NCBI RefSeq assembly: GCF_003626635.1
Contig: NZ_RAZT01000007.1
Coordinates: forward strand, 1-64,000
Source of the DNA: Micromonospora musae
GTDB lineage: Bacteria; Actinomycetota; Actinomycetes; Mycobacteriales; Micromonosporaceae
Direction of reading: 5' to 3'
DNA length: 64,000 bases
Shown: piece after piece, positions 24,910-33,157 of the stretch
Layout: the number at the start of each line of letters is the position of its first letter
How positions within the stretch are numbered: position 1 is the stretch's first letter
Position numbers and translations under genes: made by a program
Notes under the pieces: generated by a model
Databases searched by the model: none
What the model saw: only the letters and a program-made list of their open reading frames with translations
Told to the model about the DNA's origin: nothing

Positions 24910-26264
24910 GCACGGTGCCCGACCGCCCGCCGCTGCTCCAGATGGCGCTGCGCGTCGAGCACGACATCTTCGTGGTGCGCCAGCGGGGCCGGGAGGTCGC
25001 CGCGGCGGTGGGCCTGGAGCACCAGGACCAGGTGCGGGTCGCCACCGCGCTCAGCGAGGTGGCCCGGGACCTGCTGGGCATGGTCGGCGGCGCGGATGTC
25101 ACGTTCCACCTCGACGAGACCCCCGACGGCCGACGCCACCTGCGGGTGGACCTGCTTCCGGTCCGACCGCTGCCCGCCGGCCGGTACGAGCCGCAGTCCG
25201 GCGCGGTGGCACGGCTCGTGGACAGCCTGGGCGCGATCGGGGTCGGCCGGGATACGGTCGTGAGGATGTCGCGACGTGTCCCGGTCACCGCGCAGGCGCT
25301 GACCCCGGAGCGCCTCGCCGAGCTCCGGACCGAGCTCGGCCAGAGCACCCCGGGCAGCGCCCTGGACGAGTTGGCGGCGCAGAACCAGCAGTTGATCGCG
25401 ACTCTCGACGAGGTGCGGGAGCAGCGCGACGAGCTGGCGGTGCTGAACGAGGAGCTGCAGGAGACGAACCGGGGCGTGCTCGCGCTCTACGGGCAGCTCT
25501 CGGAGGAGCTGGAGGAGACCAACCGGGGCGTGGTGGCGCTCTACGCCGAGCTGGACGAGAAGTCGGCCCAGCTGCGGGCGGCGAGCGAGTCGAAGAGCCG
25601 GTTCCTGGCCAACGTCAGCCACGAGCTGCGGGCGCCGGTGACGGCGATCATCGGTCTCGGCCGGCTGCTCGCCGACTCGGCGTCCGACCCGCTCACCCGG
25701 GAGCAGGCCCAGCAGGTGGAGCTGATCCGCTCGTCGGCGGCCGACCTGCTCACCCTGGTCAACGAACTGCTCGACCTGGCCAAGGCGGAGTCGGGGCGGA
25801 TCGAGGTGAACTGGTCGGAGGTCGACCTGCGGCCGATCTTCGGGCAGCTGCGCGGCACGCTGCGTGCGCTCGCCGCCGGTCGCCCGGTGGAGCTGGAGGT
25901 GGAGGAGCCGCCGTCGGCCACGCTGCGTACCGATGAGGTGCTGCTCGGCCAGGTGCTGCGCAACCTGTTGCACAACGGGCTGAAGTTCACCGAGCGCGGC
26001 GAGGTGCGGCTGCGCGCGCACCTTCGGGACGACCGCTGGGTGCTGACGGTCACGGACACCGGCCCGGGCATCGCGCCCGAGCTGCACGACCGCATCTTCG
26101 AGGAGTTCTACCAGGTGCCGGGGGTGACCCGGGCCGGTGGCACGGGCCTCGGGCTGCCGTACGCGCGCCGTCTCACCACGCTGCTCGGCGGCACCCTGCA
26201 GCTGACCAGCGAGCCGGGTCGGGGCAGCACCTTCACTGTCACCCTGCCGGTGGGCGGAGCCTGA
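24906..26264 (+). CDS. Soluble sensor histidine kinase with RsbT-like N-terminal domain
   Basis: A 452-residue protein without membrane helices. Residues 1-130 resemble a GHKL/RsbT fold, about 155-230 is a coiled coil with a repeated ELEETNRGVVALYAEL heptad pattern, about 232-300 is HisKA with the H box FLANVSHELRAPVT (His239), and about 335-450 is HATPase_c with N, G1 and G2 boxes (LRNLLHNGLKF, DTGPGIAPE, GGTGLGLPYA). Position and partner suggest it phosphorylates the receiver domain of the next gene, feeding a second signal into the stressosome pathway. Its ATG overlaps the previous stop. Confidence 0.9.
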   Translation: MSTVPDRPPLLQMALRVEHDIFVVRQRGREVAAAVGLEHQDQVRVATALSEVARDLLGMVGGADVTFHLDETPDGRRHLRVDLLPVRPLPAGRYEPQSGAVARLVDSLGAIGVGRDTVVRMSRRVPVTAQALTPERLAELRTELGQSTPGSALDELAAQNQQLIATLDEVREQRDELAVLNEELQETNRGVLALYGQLSEELEETNRGVVALYAELDEKSAQLRAASESKSRFLANVSHELRAPVTAIIGLGRLLADSASDPLTREQAQQVELIRSSAADLLTLVNELLDLAKAESGRIEVNWSEVDLRPIFGQLRGTLRALAAGRPVELEVEEPPSATLRTDEVLLGQVLRNLLHNGLKFTERGEVRLRAHLRDDRWVLTVTDTGPGIAPELHDRIFEEFYQVPGVTRAGGTGLGLPYARRLTTLLGGTLQLTSEPGRGSTFTVTLPVGGA

Positions 26265-26265
26265 G

Positions 26266-27804
26266 GTGCCCGCCCAGGCGACCGTGCTGGTGGTCGACGA
26301 CAGCCGGACCAAGCGATACCTGCTGGTCAGCTGGTTGACCCGGGCCGGGTTCCAGGTGATCGAGGCGGAGAACGGCGCCGACGCGTTGACCCGGGTCGAT
26401 GATGACCACGTGGACCTGGTGGTGCTCGACGTGCGGCTCCCCGACGCCAGCGGTTTCGAGGTGTGCGAGCAGATCAAGAGCCGGCACCCGGCCATGCCCG
26501 TGATCCACGTGTCGGCGCACGCGGTGGACGTCGTGGACCGGACCCAGGGGCTGACCCGGGGCGCGGACGCGTACCTCGCCGAGCCGATCGAGCCGGACGA
26601 GCTGATCGCCACCGCGCACGCGGTACTCCGTTACTACCAGGCCCGGCAGCGCGCCGAGCTGCTCGCCGCTCGGATGCTCGCGCTCGCCGACACCACGGTC
26701 GCGGCGCACGCCGCGTCGACGTTCCGGCAGCTGCTCGAGGCGGCGGCGTCCGGTGCCGCCGAGATCTTCAAGAGCCCGGCGGTGGTGGTCGGGGAGACGG
26801 CCGACGGCGAGCGTCTCGCCGGGGTGGCTGCCGGTCAGGGGCTGGGCGCGTCGACGGTGCCGTGGACGGTCGAAGACGACAGCGCGGTGCCGGTCGGCAC
26901 CACGGTCCGGGTCACCGACCCGGCGCAGTGGGCGCTGCTGGACTGGCCGGCCGGCGACACGGTGACGGTGGCCGCCGCCCGGCTGCGGGAGGACCGGCCG
27001 CCGCTCTACGTCGTGGTCCCCACCAAGACCCAGACCGAACGTACGCCGGCGCTCGTGCAGTTGGTGCAGGCGGTGGCCGCGGCGGTGGAGGCCCAGCGGT
27101 CGTACGACGAGGAGCACCGCATCGCGGTGACGCTCCAGCGCAGCCTGCTCCCGCAGCGGATCCCGGAGATCAACGGTCTCGACCTCGCGGTGCGCTACGA
27201 GCCGGCCAGCGCGCGGACCGAGGTGGGGGGCGACTTCTACGAGCTGGTGATGCTCGACGGGCACCTGCTGCTCGCCGTCGGCGACGTGGCAGGGCACTCG
27301 CTGCACGCGGCGACGGTGATGGCCGAGCTCCGGCACGCCGTCCGGGCGTACGCGGTGGAGGGCCACCAGCCCGGCGCGATCCTGCATCGGGTCAACGAGC
27401 TGATGCGCACGTTGCTGCCGAACGAGTCGGCGACGCTCTGCGTGTTGCTGCTGGATCCGACGACCGGGCGGGTCCGGCTGGCGAGCGCCGGTCATCTGCC
27501 GCCGGTGCTCAACGTCGACGGCAAGGTCGAGTTCGTCCAGCACTCCGCGCCGCTGCTCGGGGTCCGCGCCGAACGCCCGGCGGATCTGGAGTTCGTGCTC
27601 CCGCCCGGGGCGACGCTGGTGTTCTACACCGACGGCCTGATCGAGCGCCGGGACGCGACCATCGACGAGGGGCTGGCAGCGCTGGCCGACGTCGCCGCGC
27701 AGGTGGACGAGGACCTGGACCGGTTCTGTGAGCGACTGCTGGTGCAACTCACCCCGCCCGAGATCAACGACGACGTCGCAGTGGTCGTGCTGCGTCGCAG
27801 ATGA
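26266..27804 (+). CDS. Response regulator fused to a SpoIIE/RsbU-type PP2C phosphatase
   Basis: A 512-residue output protein. Residues 5-120 are a receiver domain (VLVVDDSRTKRYLL, phospho-acceptor Asp55 in VLDVRLPD). The middle (about 150-265) is a GAF-like region, and about 285-512 is a SpoIIE-type PP2C domain with EVGGDFYELV and DDVAVVVL metal-site motifs. It likely dephosphorylates a STAS antagonist such as the one at 21.7 kb to release a stress sigma factor. It begins with GTG one base after the histidine kinase stop and ends the operon. Confidence 0.92.
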   Translation: MPAQATVLVVDDSRTKRYLLVSWLTRAGFQVIEAENGADALTRVDDDHVDLVVLDVRLPDASGFEVCEQIKSRHPAMPVIHVSAHAVDVVDRTQGLTRGADAYLAEPIEPDELIATAHAVLRYYQARQRAELLAARMLALADTTVAAHAASTFRQLLEAAASGAAEIFKSPAVVVGETADGERLAGVAAGQGLGASTVPWTVEDDSAVPVGTTVRVTDPAQWALLDWPAGDTVTVAAARLREDRPPLYVVVPTKTQTERTPALVQLVQAVAAAVEAQRSYDEEHRIAVTLQRSLLPQRIPEINGLDLAVRYEPASARTEVGGDFYELVMLDGHLLLAVGDVAGHSLHAATVMAELRHAVRAYAVEGHQPGAILHRVNELMRTLLPNESATLCVLLLDPTTGRVRLASAGHLPPVLNVDGKVEFVQHSAPLLGVRAERPADLEFVLPPGATLVFYTDGLIERRDATIDEGLAALADVAAQVDEDLDRFCERLLVQLTPPEINDDVAVVVLRRR

Positions 27805-27828
27805 CCGTGCGCTCGGTGCCGGTGTTCG

Positions 27829-27908
27829 TGATCGTGCCGCGCCTCTGATCGTGCCGAAGCCGCTGATCGTGCCGACTCGCTGATTGTCTCGGGTCGCTGA
27901 TTGCGCAG
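27829..27908 (+). repeat. Degenerate 17-18-bp tandem repeat, five units
   Basis: The core TGATCGTGCCG starts at 27829, 27846 and 27864, and degrades to TGATTGTCTCG at 27881 and TGATTGCGCAG at 27898. Spacings are 17, 18, 17 and 17 bases. It begins 25 bases after the stop of the PP2C fusion gene. Function unknown. Confidence 0.75.
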
Positions 27909-27973
27909 GGTGACCATCGCGCGCCGAATACGCAGCGTCACTCTCGGCATGGGGCGGCTACTACCCCTTCGCT

Positions 27974-28100
27974 CGCTTTGCTCTGCACCCCTATACGCAC
28001 CACCAAGCTAAGCTGCGAATCCTCTGGGGACCTTGAGCGTCCGACCGCGAGCGGCAGTTACTTTCGGTTATTGGCGCGTATGGGGGTGCAGAGCAAAGCG
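27974..28100. repeat. 127-bp element with 25-bp terminal inverted repeats
   Basis: The arm at 27974-27998 (core TTTGCTCTGCACCCCTATAC) and the arm at 28076-28100 are inverted complements with one mismatch in 25. They enclose 77 bases that are less G/C-rich than their surroundings and contain no ORF. It resembles a small non-autonomous inverted-repeat element (MITE-like), though no target duplication is clear. Confidence 0.7.
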
Positions 28101-28378
28101 TCCACAGGGGTGTGTCCGCCGGAGCGCCGATATCACGCAGGGTGAGGTCCGCGCCAGGGAACGTGGGCGCGCTCGCGCAGGCTGCCCCCGTGGTGGACGC
28201 TCCCCGGCGTTGATCGGCCCAGGCGGGCCGAGATGCAGGCCCCGGCGGCGTCCGACCGACGTGCGGGCCCGGGCCGACCGGCGTGCGGGCTGCGCGCGGG
28301 CCCGGGCGACAGGTCTGCGGTTCCGATCGAGCGACGCGCAGGCCGGTGCGGGGCGGGCGGGGTCGGGCGGGGGCCGGA

Positions 28379-29200
28379 TCAGGCGAGCGAGCGGGCGTAG
28401 GCGGCGGGGGAAGTTCCGGTGACCGCGGTGAACTCCCGCACGAGGTGCGCCTGGTCGCTGTAGCCGAGATCGGCGGCGAGTCGCGCCCAGTCCGGCGGCG
28501 GCCCGCCGGTGGCCTGCTCGATGACCTCCTGGATCCGGTACCGGCGGATCACCCACTTCGGACCGACGCCGACCCGCTCCAGGAAGAGGCGTTGCAGACG
28601 GCGGGTGGTGAGGCCGTGCCGCCGGGCGAACGCGTCCACCCGAAGCACCGTGCGGTCGGTGCGGATCTCCTCGACCAGGCGGATCACCTCCTCGGTGACG
28701 GGGTCCGCCCCGGCCTGCGGCGCCCAGCCGGTGAGCAGCGCGTCGAGGCGGCGGCAGCGGTCGGCGTCCGTACCGTCGCAGGTGTCGCCGGTCGGTTCGC
28801 GGGCCGGCGGCCAGCGCTCGGCGAGGTCGGCGAGGGGCCGGCGGCGGCCGGTCAGCTCGGCGACCGAGCCGCGCCAGAACGGGTGGAAGCCGCCGGGCCG
28901 GAACTGGACGCCGCTGACCCGGCCGACTCCGGTGAGAGTGATCGAGAAGAGCGCCAGCCCGACCCCGGCGACCTCACCGCAGGCCGGACCGTCGCCGTCG
29001 CGACGGAAGACCAGGTTCACCGCGGGATGCGGTACGACGTGCTGCGCGAACGGCTCGGTGAGCTCCCAGTCGACGAACCAGTAGTGCTCGATCCACGGAC
29101 GCAGCAGCGCCGCCGGCAGATGCCGGCGGAACCGGACCTGTCGCAGCATCCGGTCGGGGGCGAGAATTCCCCGGCTGTCGCCACGCGGTCGCTGTCGCAT
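28379..29200 (-). CDS. AraC-family transcriptional regulator
   Basis: A 273-residue regulator with a DUF6597-like N-terminal sensor (LRPWIEHYWFVDWEL) and an AraC double helix-turn-helix at about residues 165-270 (FARRHGLTTRRLQRLFLERV, then LAADLGYSDQAHLVREFTAV). I chose the ATG at 29200; the in-frame ATG at 29278 would overlap the start of the divergent gene at 29232. It is a likely controller of that gene (inference). Confidence 0.87.
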   Translation of the reverse strand: MRQRPRGDSRGILAPDRMLRQVRFRRHLPAALLRPWIEHYWFVDWELTEPFAQHVVPHPAVNLVFRRDGDGPACGEVAGVGLALFSITLTGVGRVSGVQFRPGGFHPFWRGSVAELTGRRRPLADLAERWPPAREPTGDTCDGTDADRCRRLDALLTGWAPQAGADPVTEEVIRLVEEIRTDRTVLRVDAFARRHGLTTRRLQRLFLERVGVGPKWVIRRYRIQEVIEQATGGPPPDWARLAADLGYSDQAHLVREFTAVTGTSPAAYARSLA

Positions 29201-29231
29201 TTTTTCAAGACCACCCTCATAAGCTCGGTCT

Positions 29232-29804
29232 ATGGCCACAGAGACTAGTGATTTGCTGGCGGCTGCGGCGCCGCCCACGATCGCGGTGGTGCGCGGCGTC
29301 GCCGACGACCAGCTGCACCTGCCGACGCCGTGCCGCGACTACTCCGTACGTGATCTGCTCAACCACCTCTTCGAGGTGGTGGTCAACTTCCGGGACCTGG
29401 CGGCGAAGCGCCCGGTGACCTGGGCGGAGAAGCAGGACTTCCTCACCGACGACTGGCGGAGCCGGTTCGAGGTGGAGACCGAGCGACTGATCGCCGCCTG
29501 GGCCGATCCGACGAGCCTGGAGGGCGTCTCGCCCGGCATGGGCATGCCGCAGACCATGGTGGGCGGCATGGTGTTGCTGGACTTCACCGTGCACGGCTGG
29601 GACCTGGCCGTCGCCACCGGCCGGCCGTACGCCCCGGCGCCACAGGCCACAGTCGCGCTGCAGCAGCTGACCGAAGAGCTCGGCCCGACAGCCCGGCAGA
29701 TGGGTGTCTTCGCCGAACCGGTGCCGACCGGTCCGGCCGTGCCCGACCTGGACCGACTGCTCGGCCTCACCGGGCGCGACCCCCGCTGGACCGCCGTCGG
29801 CTGA
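29232..29804 (+). CDS. TIGR03086-type metal-binding protein (DinB/maleylpyruvate isomerase fold)
   Basis: A 190-residue protein of the mycothiol-dependent maleylpyruvate isomerase N-terminal/DinB-like four-helix family: LPTPCRDYSVRDLLNHLFEV at residues 37-56 and FTVHGWDLAVATGRP near 118. The His in NHLFE and in VHGWD, with an acidic residue between, are the usual divalent-metal ligands. Related enzymes use thiols such as mycothiol. A CATAAG -10-like hexamer at 29218-29223 suggests a nearly leaderless transcript. It diverges from the AraC regulator. Confidence 0.85.
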   Translation: MATETSDLLAAAAPPTIAVVRGVADDQLHLPTPCRDYSVRDLLNHLFEVVVNFRDLAAKRPVTWAEKQDFLTDDWRSRFEVETERLIAAWADPTSLEGVSPGMGMPQTMVGGMVLLDFTVHGWDLAVATGRPYAPAPQATVALQQLTEELGPTARQMGVFAEPVPTGPAVPDLDRLLGLTGRDPRWTAVG

Positions 29805-29826
29805 CGCCGGCACCGGGCACGGCCCG

Positions 29827-29856
29827 TTGACACGGATTATTCGCCGAGTGAATAGT
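29827..29856 (+). promoter_or_regulatory. Promoter and overlapping dyad of the PadR gene
   Basis: TTGACA (29827-29832, perfect -35) is followed 18 bases later by AATAGT (29851-29856, 4 of 6 to the -10 consensus). TATTC and GAATA, separated by seven bases, form a dyad over the spacer and -10 (29839-29854 region), a good position for repression. The -10 ends six bases before the GTG at 29863, so the message is probably leaderless. Confidence 0.6.
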
Positions 29857-29862
29857 GGACGG

Positions 29863-30417
29863 GTGTCCACGCCGCACGTTCTGCTCGGGCTGCTCGCAAC
29901 GGGCGACAAGCACGGCTACGAGCTCAAGCGTGCCCACGACGAGCGGCTTCCGCAGGCCCGACCCCTGGCCTTCGGCCAGGTCTACGCGACCCTGAGCCGG
30001 ATGCAGCGCGACGGACTGGTGACCGTCGCCGGTCAGGAACGCGACGGCGGGCCCGACCGGACCACCTACGCGCTGACCGGCGAGGGGCGGGCGGCGCTGG
30101 ACCGGTGGCTGAACGACGTCGAACCGCCCTACCCGTACGTGACCAGCACGCTGCTCGCCAAGATGGCGGTGGCGCTGCTGGTCGCCGACGTGGACCGGGT
30201 ACGCGCCTGCCTCGCCGCCCAGCGCCAGGCGCACACCGCGCGGCTGCGCGAACTGACCGTGCTGAAGCACGCCCCGTCGGCCACCCTCGACGACGTCGTG
30301 GCGGCCGACTTCGCCATCGCTCACCTCGACGCCGACCTCAAGTGGCTGGCGACCACGTTGAGCCGTGTCGCCGACTGGCACCGGGAGGTGCGGCATGAGC
30401 CAGCTCCAGGCCCGTGA
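29863..30417 (+). CDS. PadR-family transcriptional regulator
   Basis: A 184-residue PadR protein: winged-helix domain at residues 3-85 (LLGLLATGDKHGYELKRAHD, then FGQVYATLSRMQRDGLV) followed by a C-terminal dimerisation helix pair (AMAVALL to SRVADWHREV). The GTG at 29863 is selected because family homology begins at STPHVLLGLL and the promoter ends just before it. It is the first gene of an operon with an ABC transporter, overlapping the ATPase gene by 23 bases; PadR repressors of this arrangement respond to drugs and control the transporter. Confidence 0.9.
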   Translation: MSTPHVLLGLLATGDKHGYELKRAHDERLPQARPLAFGQVYATLSRMQRDGLVTVAGQERDGGPDRTTYALTGEGRAALDRWLNDVEPPYPYVTSTLLAKMAVALLVADVDRVRACLAAQRQAHTARLRELTVLKHAPSATLDDVVAADFAIAHLDADLKWLATTLSRVADWHREVRHEPAPGP

Positions 30418-31096
30418 CCTGACCAGGTCGTACGGGCGGACACCCGCGTTGCGCGGCGTGACGCTCGACGTCGACGAGGGAGAGATCGTCGCGGTGACCG
30501 GGCCGAGCGGCTGCGGCAAGTCGACCCTCCTGCACTGCCTCGCGGGGATCCTGCGGCCCGACGCCGGCGAGGTGATCTGGCGCGGTGAGCGGCTCGACAC
30601 CCAGCCCGAGGCCGCCCGGTCGCGGCTGCGCCGCACCGAGTTCGGTGTGCTGTTCCAGTTCGGTCAGCTCGTGGCCGAGCTGACCGCGGCGGAGAACGTC
30701 GCGCTTCCGCTGCTTCTCGCCGGCACGGGGCGGCGAGCGGCACGGGAGACGGCGTTGAGCTGGCTGGAGCGGTTCGGTGTGGCGGAGTTGGCCGACGTCC
30801 GGCCGGGTGAGATGTCCGGCGGGCAGCAGCAGCGGTGCGCCACCGCCCGATCGCTGGTCACCGGACCGCGGGTGCTCTTCGCCGACGAGCCGACCGGTGC
30901 GCTGGACACGCTCACCGGCGAGCAGGTGCTCACCACACTGGTCCGGCTGGCCCGGGAGCAGCGCACCTCGGTCGTGCTGGTCACGCACGAGCCGCGCATC
31001 GCCGCGTACGCCGACCGGGAGGTGACACTCCGCGACGGGGCGGTCGAGCACAGCGGCCTCGAGCTGAACGTGCCGTCGACCGGCGGTGCCCGGTGA
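30395..31096 (+). CDS. ABC transporter ATP-binding protein, LolD/MacB type
   Basis: A 233-residue ATPase with Walker A GPSGCGKS (near 38-45), signature MSGGQQQRCATARSL, Walker B VLFADEPTGALD and the H-loop VTHEPR. This subfamily works with FtsX-like permeases in mechanotransmission-type or export systems rather than in classical import. The start at 30395 has GGGAGG about eight bases upstream, inside the PadR gene. Its stop overlaps the permease start by four bases. Confidence 0.92.
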   Translation: MSQLQARDLTRSYGRTPALRGVTLDVDEGEIVAVTGPSGCGKSTLLHCLAGILRPDAGEVIWRGERLDTQPEAARSRLRRTEFGVLFQFGQLVAELTAAENVALPLLLAGTGRRAARETALSWLERFGVAELADVRPGEMSGGQQQRCATARSLVTGPRVLFADEPTGALDTLTGEQVLTTLVRLAREQRTSVVLVTHEPRIAAYADREVTLRDGAVEHSGLELNVPSTGGAR

Positions 31097-32622
31097 GACC
31101 GTCCGCGCTGCTCCGGCTCGCCCTGGCCGGGACCCGCACCGACACGGTACGGGTGCTGCTCACCGCGGTCAGCGCGGCGCTCGCGGCGCTGGCCGCGTTC
31201 GCGGCGCTCACCGTGCTCGCCATCCCGACGCCACCGGCCACCGCCGACAACATGGTCCGCTGGTCCGAGCAGTACTCCAACGCGCTCCTGCGGGAGCCGG
31301 GGCTGCGGGGCGGCACGGCGTTCGCCCTCGTACTGCTCATGGTTCCGGTGCTGGCCCTGGCCGGGCAGTGCGCCCGGCTCGGCGCCCCGGCCCGGGACCG
31401 CCGGCTCGCCGCGCTCCGGCTCGCCGGCGCCACCCCGGGACAGGTCACCCGGCTCGCGATGCTGGAGACCGGCGTCGCCTGCCTCTTCGGCACACTCTGC
31501 GGGCTCGCCCTCTACCTGGTCGGCCGCGAGCTGCTGCACCGGCCGGACGAGCGCGGTCAGCTCGCCCTCCCCACCGACGTTCTGCCGCACGCCGGCGCGC
31601 TCGCCGCGGTCGTGGTCGGCCTGCCGCTGGTCGCCGGGCTCGCCACCGCACTGATGCTGCGCCGAGTGATCACCACGCCGTTGGGCGTGACGCGCCGGGC
31701 GGCTCGGGAACGCGGTCCCGGCCCATGGGCGGGAGTGCTGATCGTCGTCGGCGTGGCGGCGTTCATCCTCGGGTGGCCGGTCCTCCTGCGACGGACCGTG
31801 GACGGGCCGTTCGTCGGACTCGCGCTGTTCCTCATCGCCGCGGGCGGGCTCGCCGCCATCCTCGGCACCGTGACGGGTACCGGCTGGATCTCGCACACCA
31901 CCGGTCGGCTGCTGCGCCGGTACGCCCGGCACCCCGCCCCGTTGCTCGCCGCCGGCCGGCTGATGAGTGATCCGTGGGCCGGCAGCCGTGCCTTCGCCGC
32001 CCTGCTCGCGGCGGTGACCTTCGGCGCCGGAGCGGCCGGGCTGCGCTCGCACTTCGTCACCGAGGACCGGCTGGCACGCCAGCAGAACCGACTCGCGGGC
32101 GTCGAGGCGGGCGCCAACCCGTTCTACCTGAACACGATCAGCCTGGTGGACCTCGCGGTGACCGTCGCGGTGTTGATCGCCGCCGCGGGTCTGCTCGTCG
32201 CCGTCGTCGAGGGCGTCGTGGCGCGGCGGCGAGCGTACGCCGCGCTGACGGCGACCGGTGTGCCGCGAACCACGCTGGCCTGGTCGCTCGTCTGGCAGGC
32301 GGTGCTCCCCGCCGTACCGGCGATCCTGTTGGCGTTGACCGTCGGTGCGGTCCTGGCCCGGGCCCTCTTCGGCGACGCCGACCGCGGCCCGTCGACGACC
32401 TCCGTCTGCGACGCCGGCGCGCAGCTCTGCGCCGACCCGGCGACGCGGGAGCAGTACACCCGGATCACCGAGAGCCCGGCGGTGCACGCGGTGCCCGACG
32501 TACCGCTGGAACAGTTGGCGCTGCTCGGGGGCGGCGCCCTCGCCGCGGTGCTCGCCACGGTCTTGGTCGGTCTGCTCTTCCTGCGACCGAGCACCGCGGT
32601 AGAGGAACTCCGGGCCACCTGA
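31093..32622 (+). CDS. FtsX-like ABC transporter permease
   Basis: A 509-residue membrane protein with about eight to ten hydrophobic segments in two FtsX-type blocks and an extracellular loop at about 430-465 containing two Cys (SVCDAGAQLCAD) likely to form a disulfide. The GTG at 31093 overlaps the ATPase stop as GTGA. With the upstream ATPase it makes a complete exporter, probably for a drug or peptide under PadR control. It is shorter than the two-block 800-residue permeases common in actinobacteria. Confidence 0.87.
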   Translation: MRPSALLRLALAGTRTDTVRVLLTAVSAALAALAAFAALTVLAIPTPPATADNMVRWSEQYSNALLREPGLRGGTAFALVLLMVPVLALAGQCARLGAPARDRRLAALRLAGATPGQVTRLAMLETGVACLFGTLCGLALYLVGRELLHRPDERGQLALPTDVLPHAGALAAVVVGLPLVAGLATALMLRRVITTPLGVTRRAARERGPGPWAGVLIVVGVAAFILGWPVLLRRTVDGPFVGLALFLIAAGGLAAILGTVTGTGWISHTTGRLLRRYARHPAPLLAAGRLMSDPWAGSRAFAALLAAVTFGAGAAGLRSHFVTEDRLARQQNRLAGVEAGANPFYLNTISLVDLAVTVAVLIAAAGLLVAVVEGVVARRRAYAALTATGVPRTTLAWSLVWQAVLPAVPAILLALTVGAVLARALFGDADRGPSTTSVCDAGAQLCADPATREQYTRITESPAVHAVPDVPLEQLALLGGGALAAVLATVLVGLLFLRPSTAVEELRAT

Positions 32623-32734
32623 CGGTGTAACACCCCGACTCCGGGGGGCGCTTTGAGCCTCGGGGCCCGGGATGTCGGGCCTCTCACCGAGGGTCGGACG
32701 GGCCTCGGTGCAGTCGGCCGTGGGAGTTCACCAG

Positions 32735-33157
32735 ATGCAGAACCAGCCGGGTGCCGCGCCGCCGGTGTTCGTCGACCGGAGCGGTCGCCGCCGTCGGCTG
32801 ACGGTGATCGCCGGTACAGCCATGGGCCTGGGTCTGCTCACCAGCATCGCGCTGATCCTCGCCGGTCTCTTCTTCGACGCCCCCGTGCCGGTGCCCGGCT
32901 GGCCGGACTCGCGGCCCGCACAACCCGTCGAGGCGGGGCTGGACGACCGTGCGGGCCTCGGGGAATCCCCCTCCGTGAGCCCCACTCCGATCACCCCCTC
33001 GACCGCACCCGCTCCGACGCCCGCCCGCTCGGTGAGTCCGGACGCCACCGGAACGACCCCGCGCACCGCCCAGCCCGCCCGGACCGACCATCCGGGTCAG
33101 GGTGACGAGCACCGCAGCACGGCGAAGCCGAACAGGTCCCCGGGCAAGCCGCAGTGA
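32735..33157 (+). CDS. Small membrane protein upstream of the deacetylase-glycosyltransferase fusion
   Basis: A 140-residue protein: a basic stretch (DRSGRRRRLTV), one membrane helix at about residues 28-52 (GLGLLTSIALILAGLFFDA), then a Pro/Thr/Ser-rich extracytoplasmic tail. The ATG at 32735 has GGGAG about nine bases upstream and is preferred over an in-frame ATG at 32672. It overlaps the next gene by four bases and is probably coupled to it, perhaps as an accessory subunit of the synthase (inference). I recognise no family. Confidence 0.72.
   Translation: MQNQPGAAPPVFVDRSGRRRRLTVIAGTAMGLGLLTSIALILAGLFFDAPVPVPGWPDSRPAQPVEAGLDDRAGLGESPSVSPTPITPSTAPAPTPARSVSPDATGTTPRTAQPARTDHPGQGDEHRSTAKPNRSPGKPQ

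Larger units (their letters stand above)
27805..28378. other. 574-bp gene-free region with repeats
   Basis: No convincing coding sequence. It contains a five-unit degenerate tandem repeat (27829-27908) and a 127-bp inverted-repeat element (27974-28100). The rest (28101-28378) is G/C-rich sequence full of CGGGC strings. A 129-codon open frame from 28033 crosses the inverted repeat and has the Arg/Gly/Ala composition expected by chance. Confidence 0.7.

Noticed and set aside
28033..28422. 129-codon frame in the gene-free region
   Set aside because: It crosses the 127-bp inverted-repeat element and the AraC gene end; composition is random Arg/Gly/Ala.
32623..32734. Possible riboswitch upstream of the deacetylase-synthase operon
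   Set aside because: The G/C-rich stretch has some pairing but no recognisable motif of cyclic dinucleotide or other known riboswitches.
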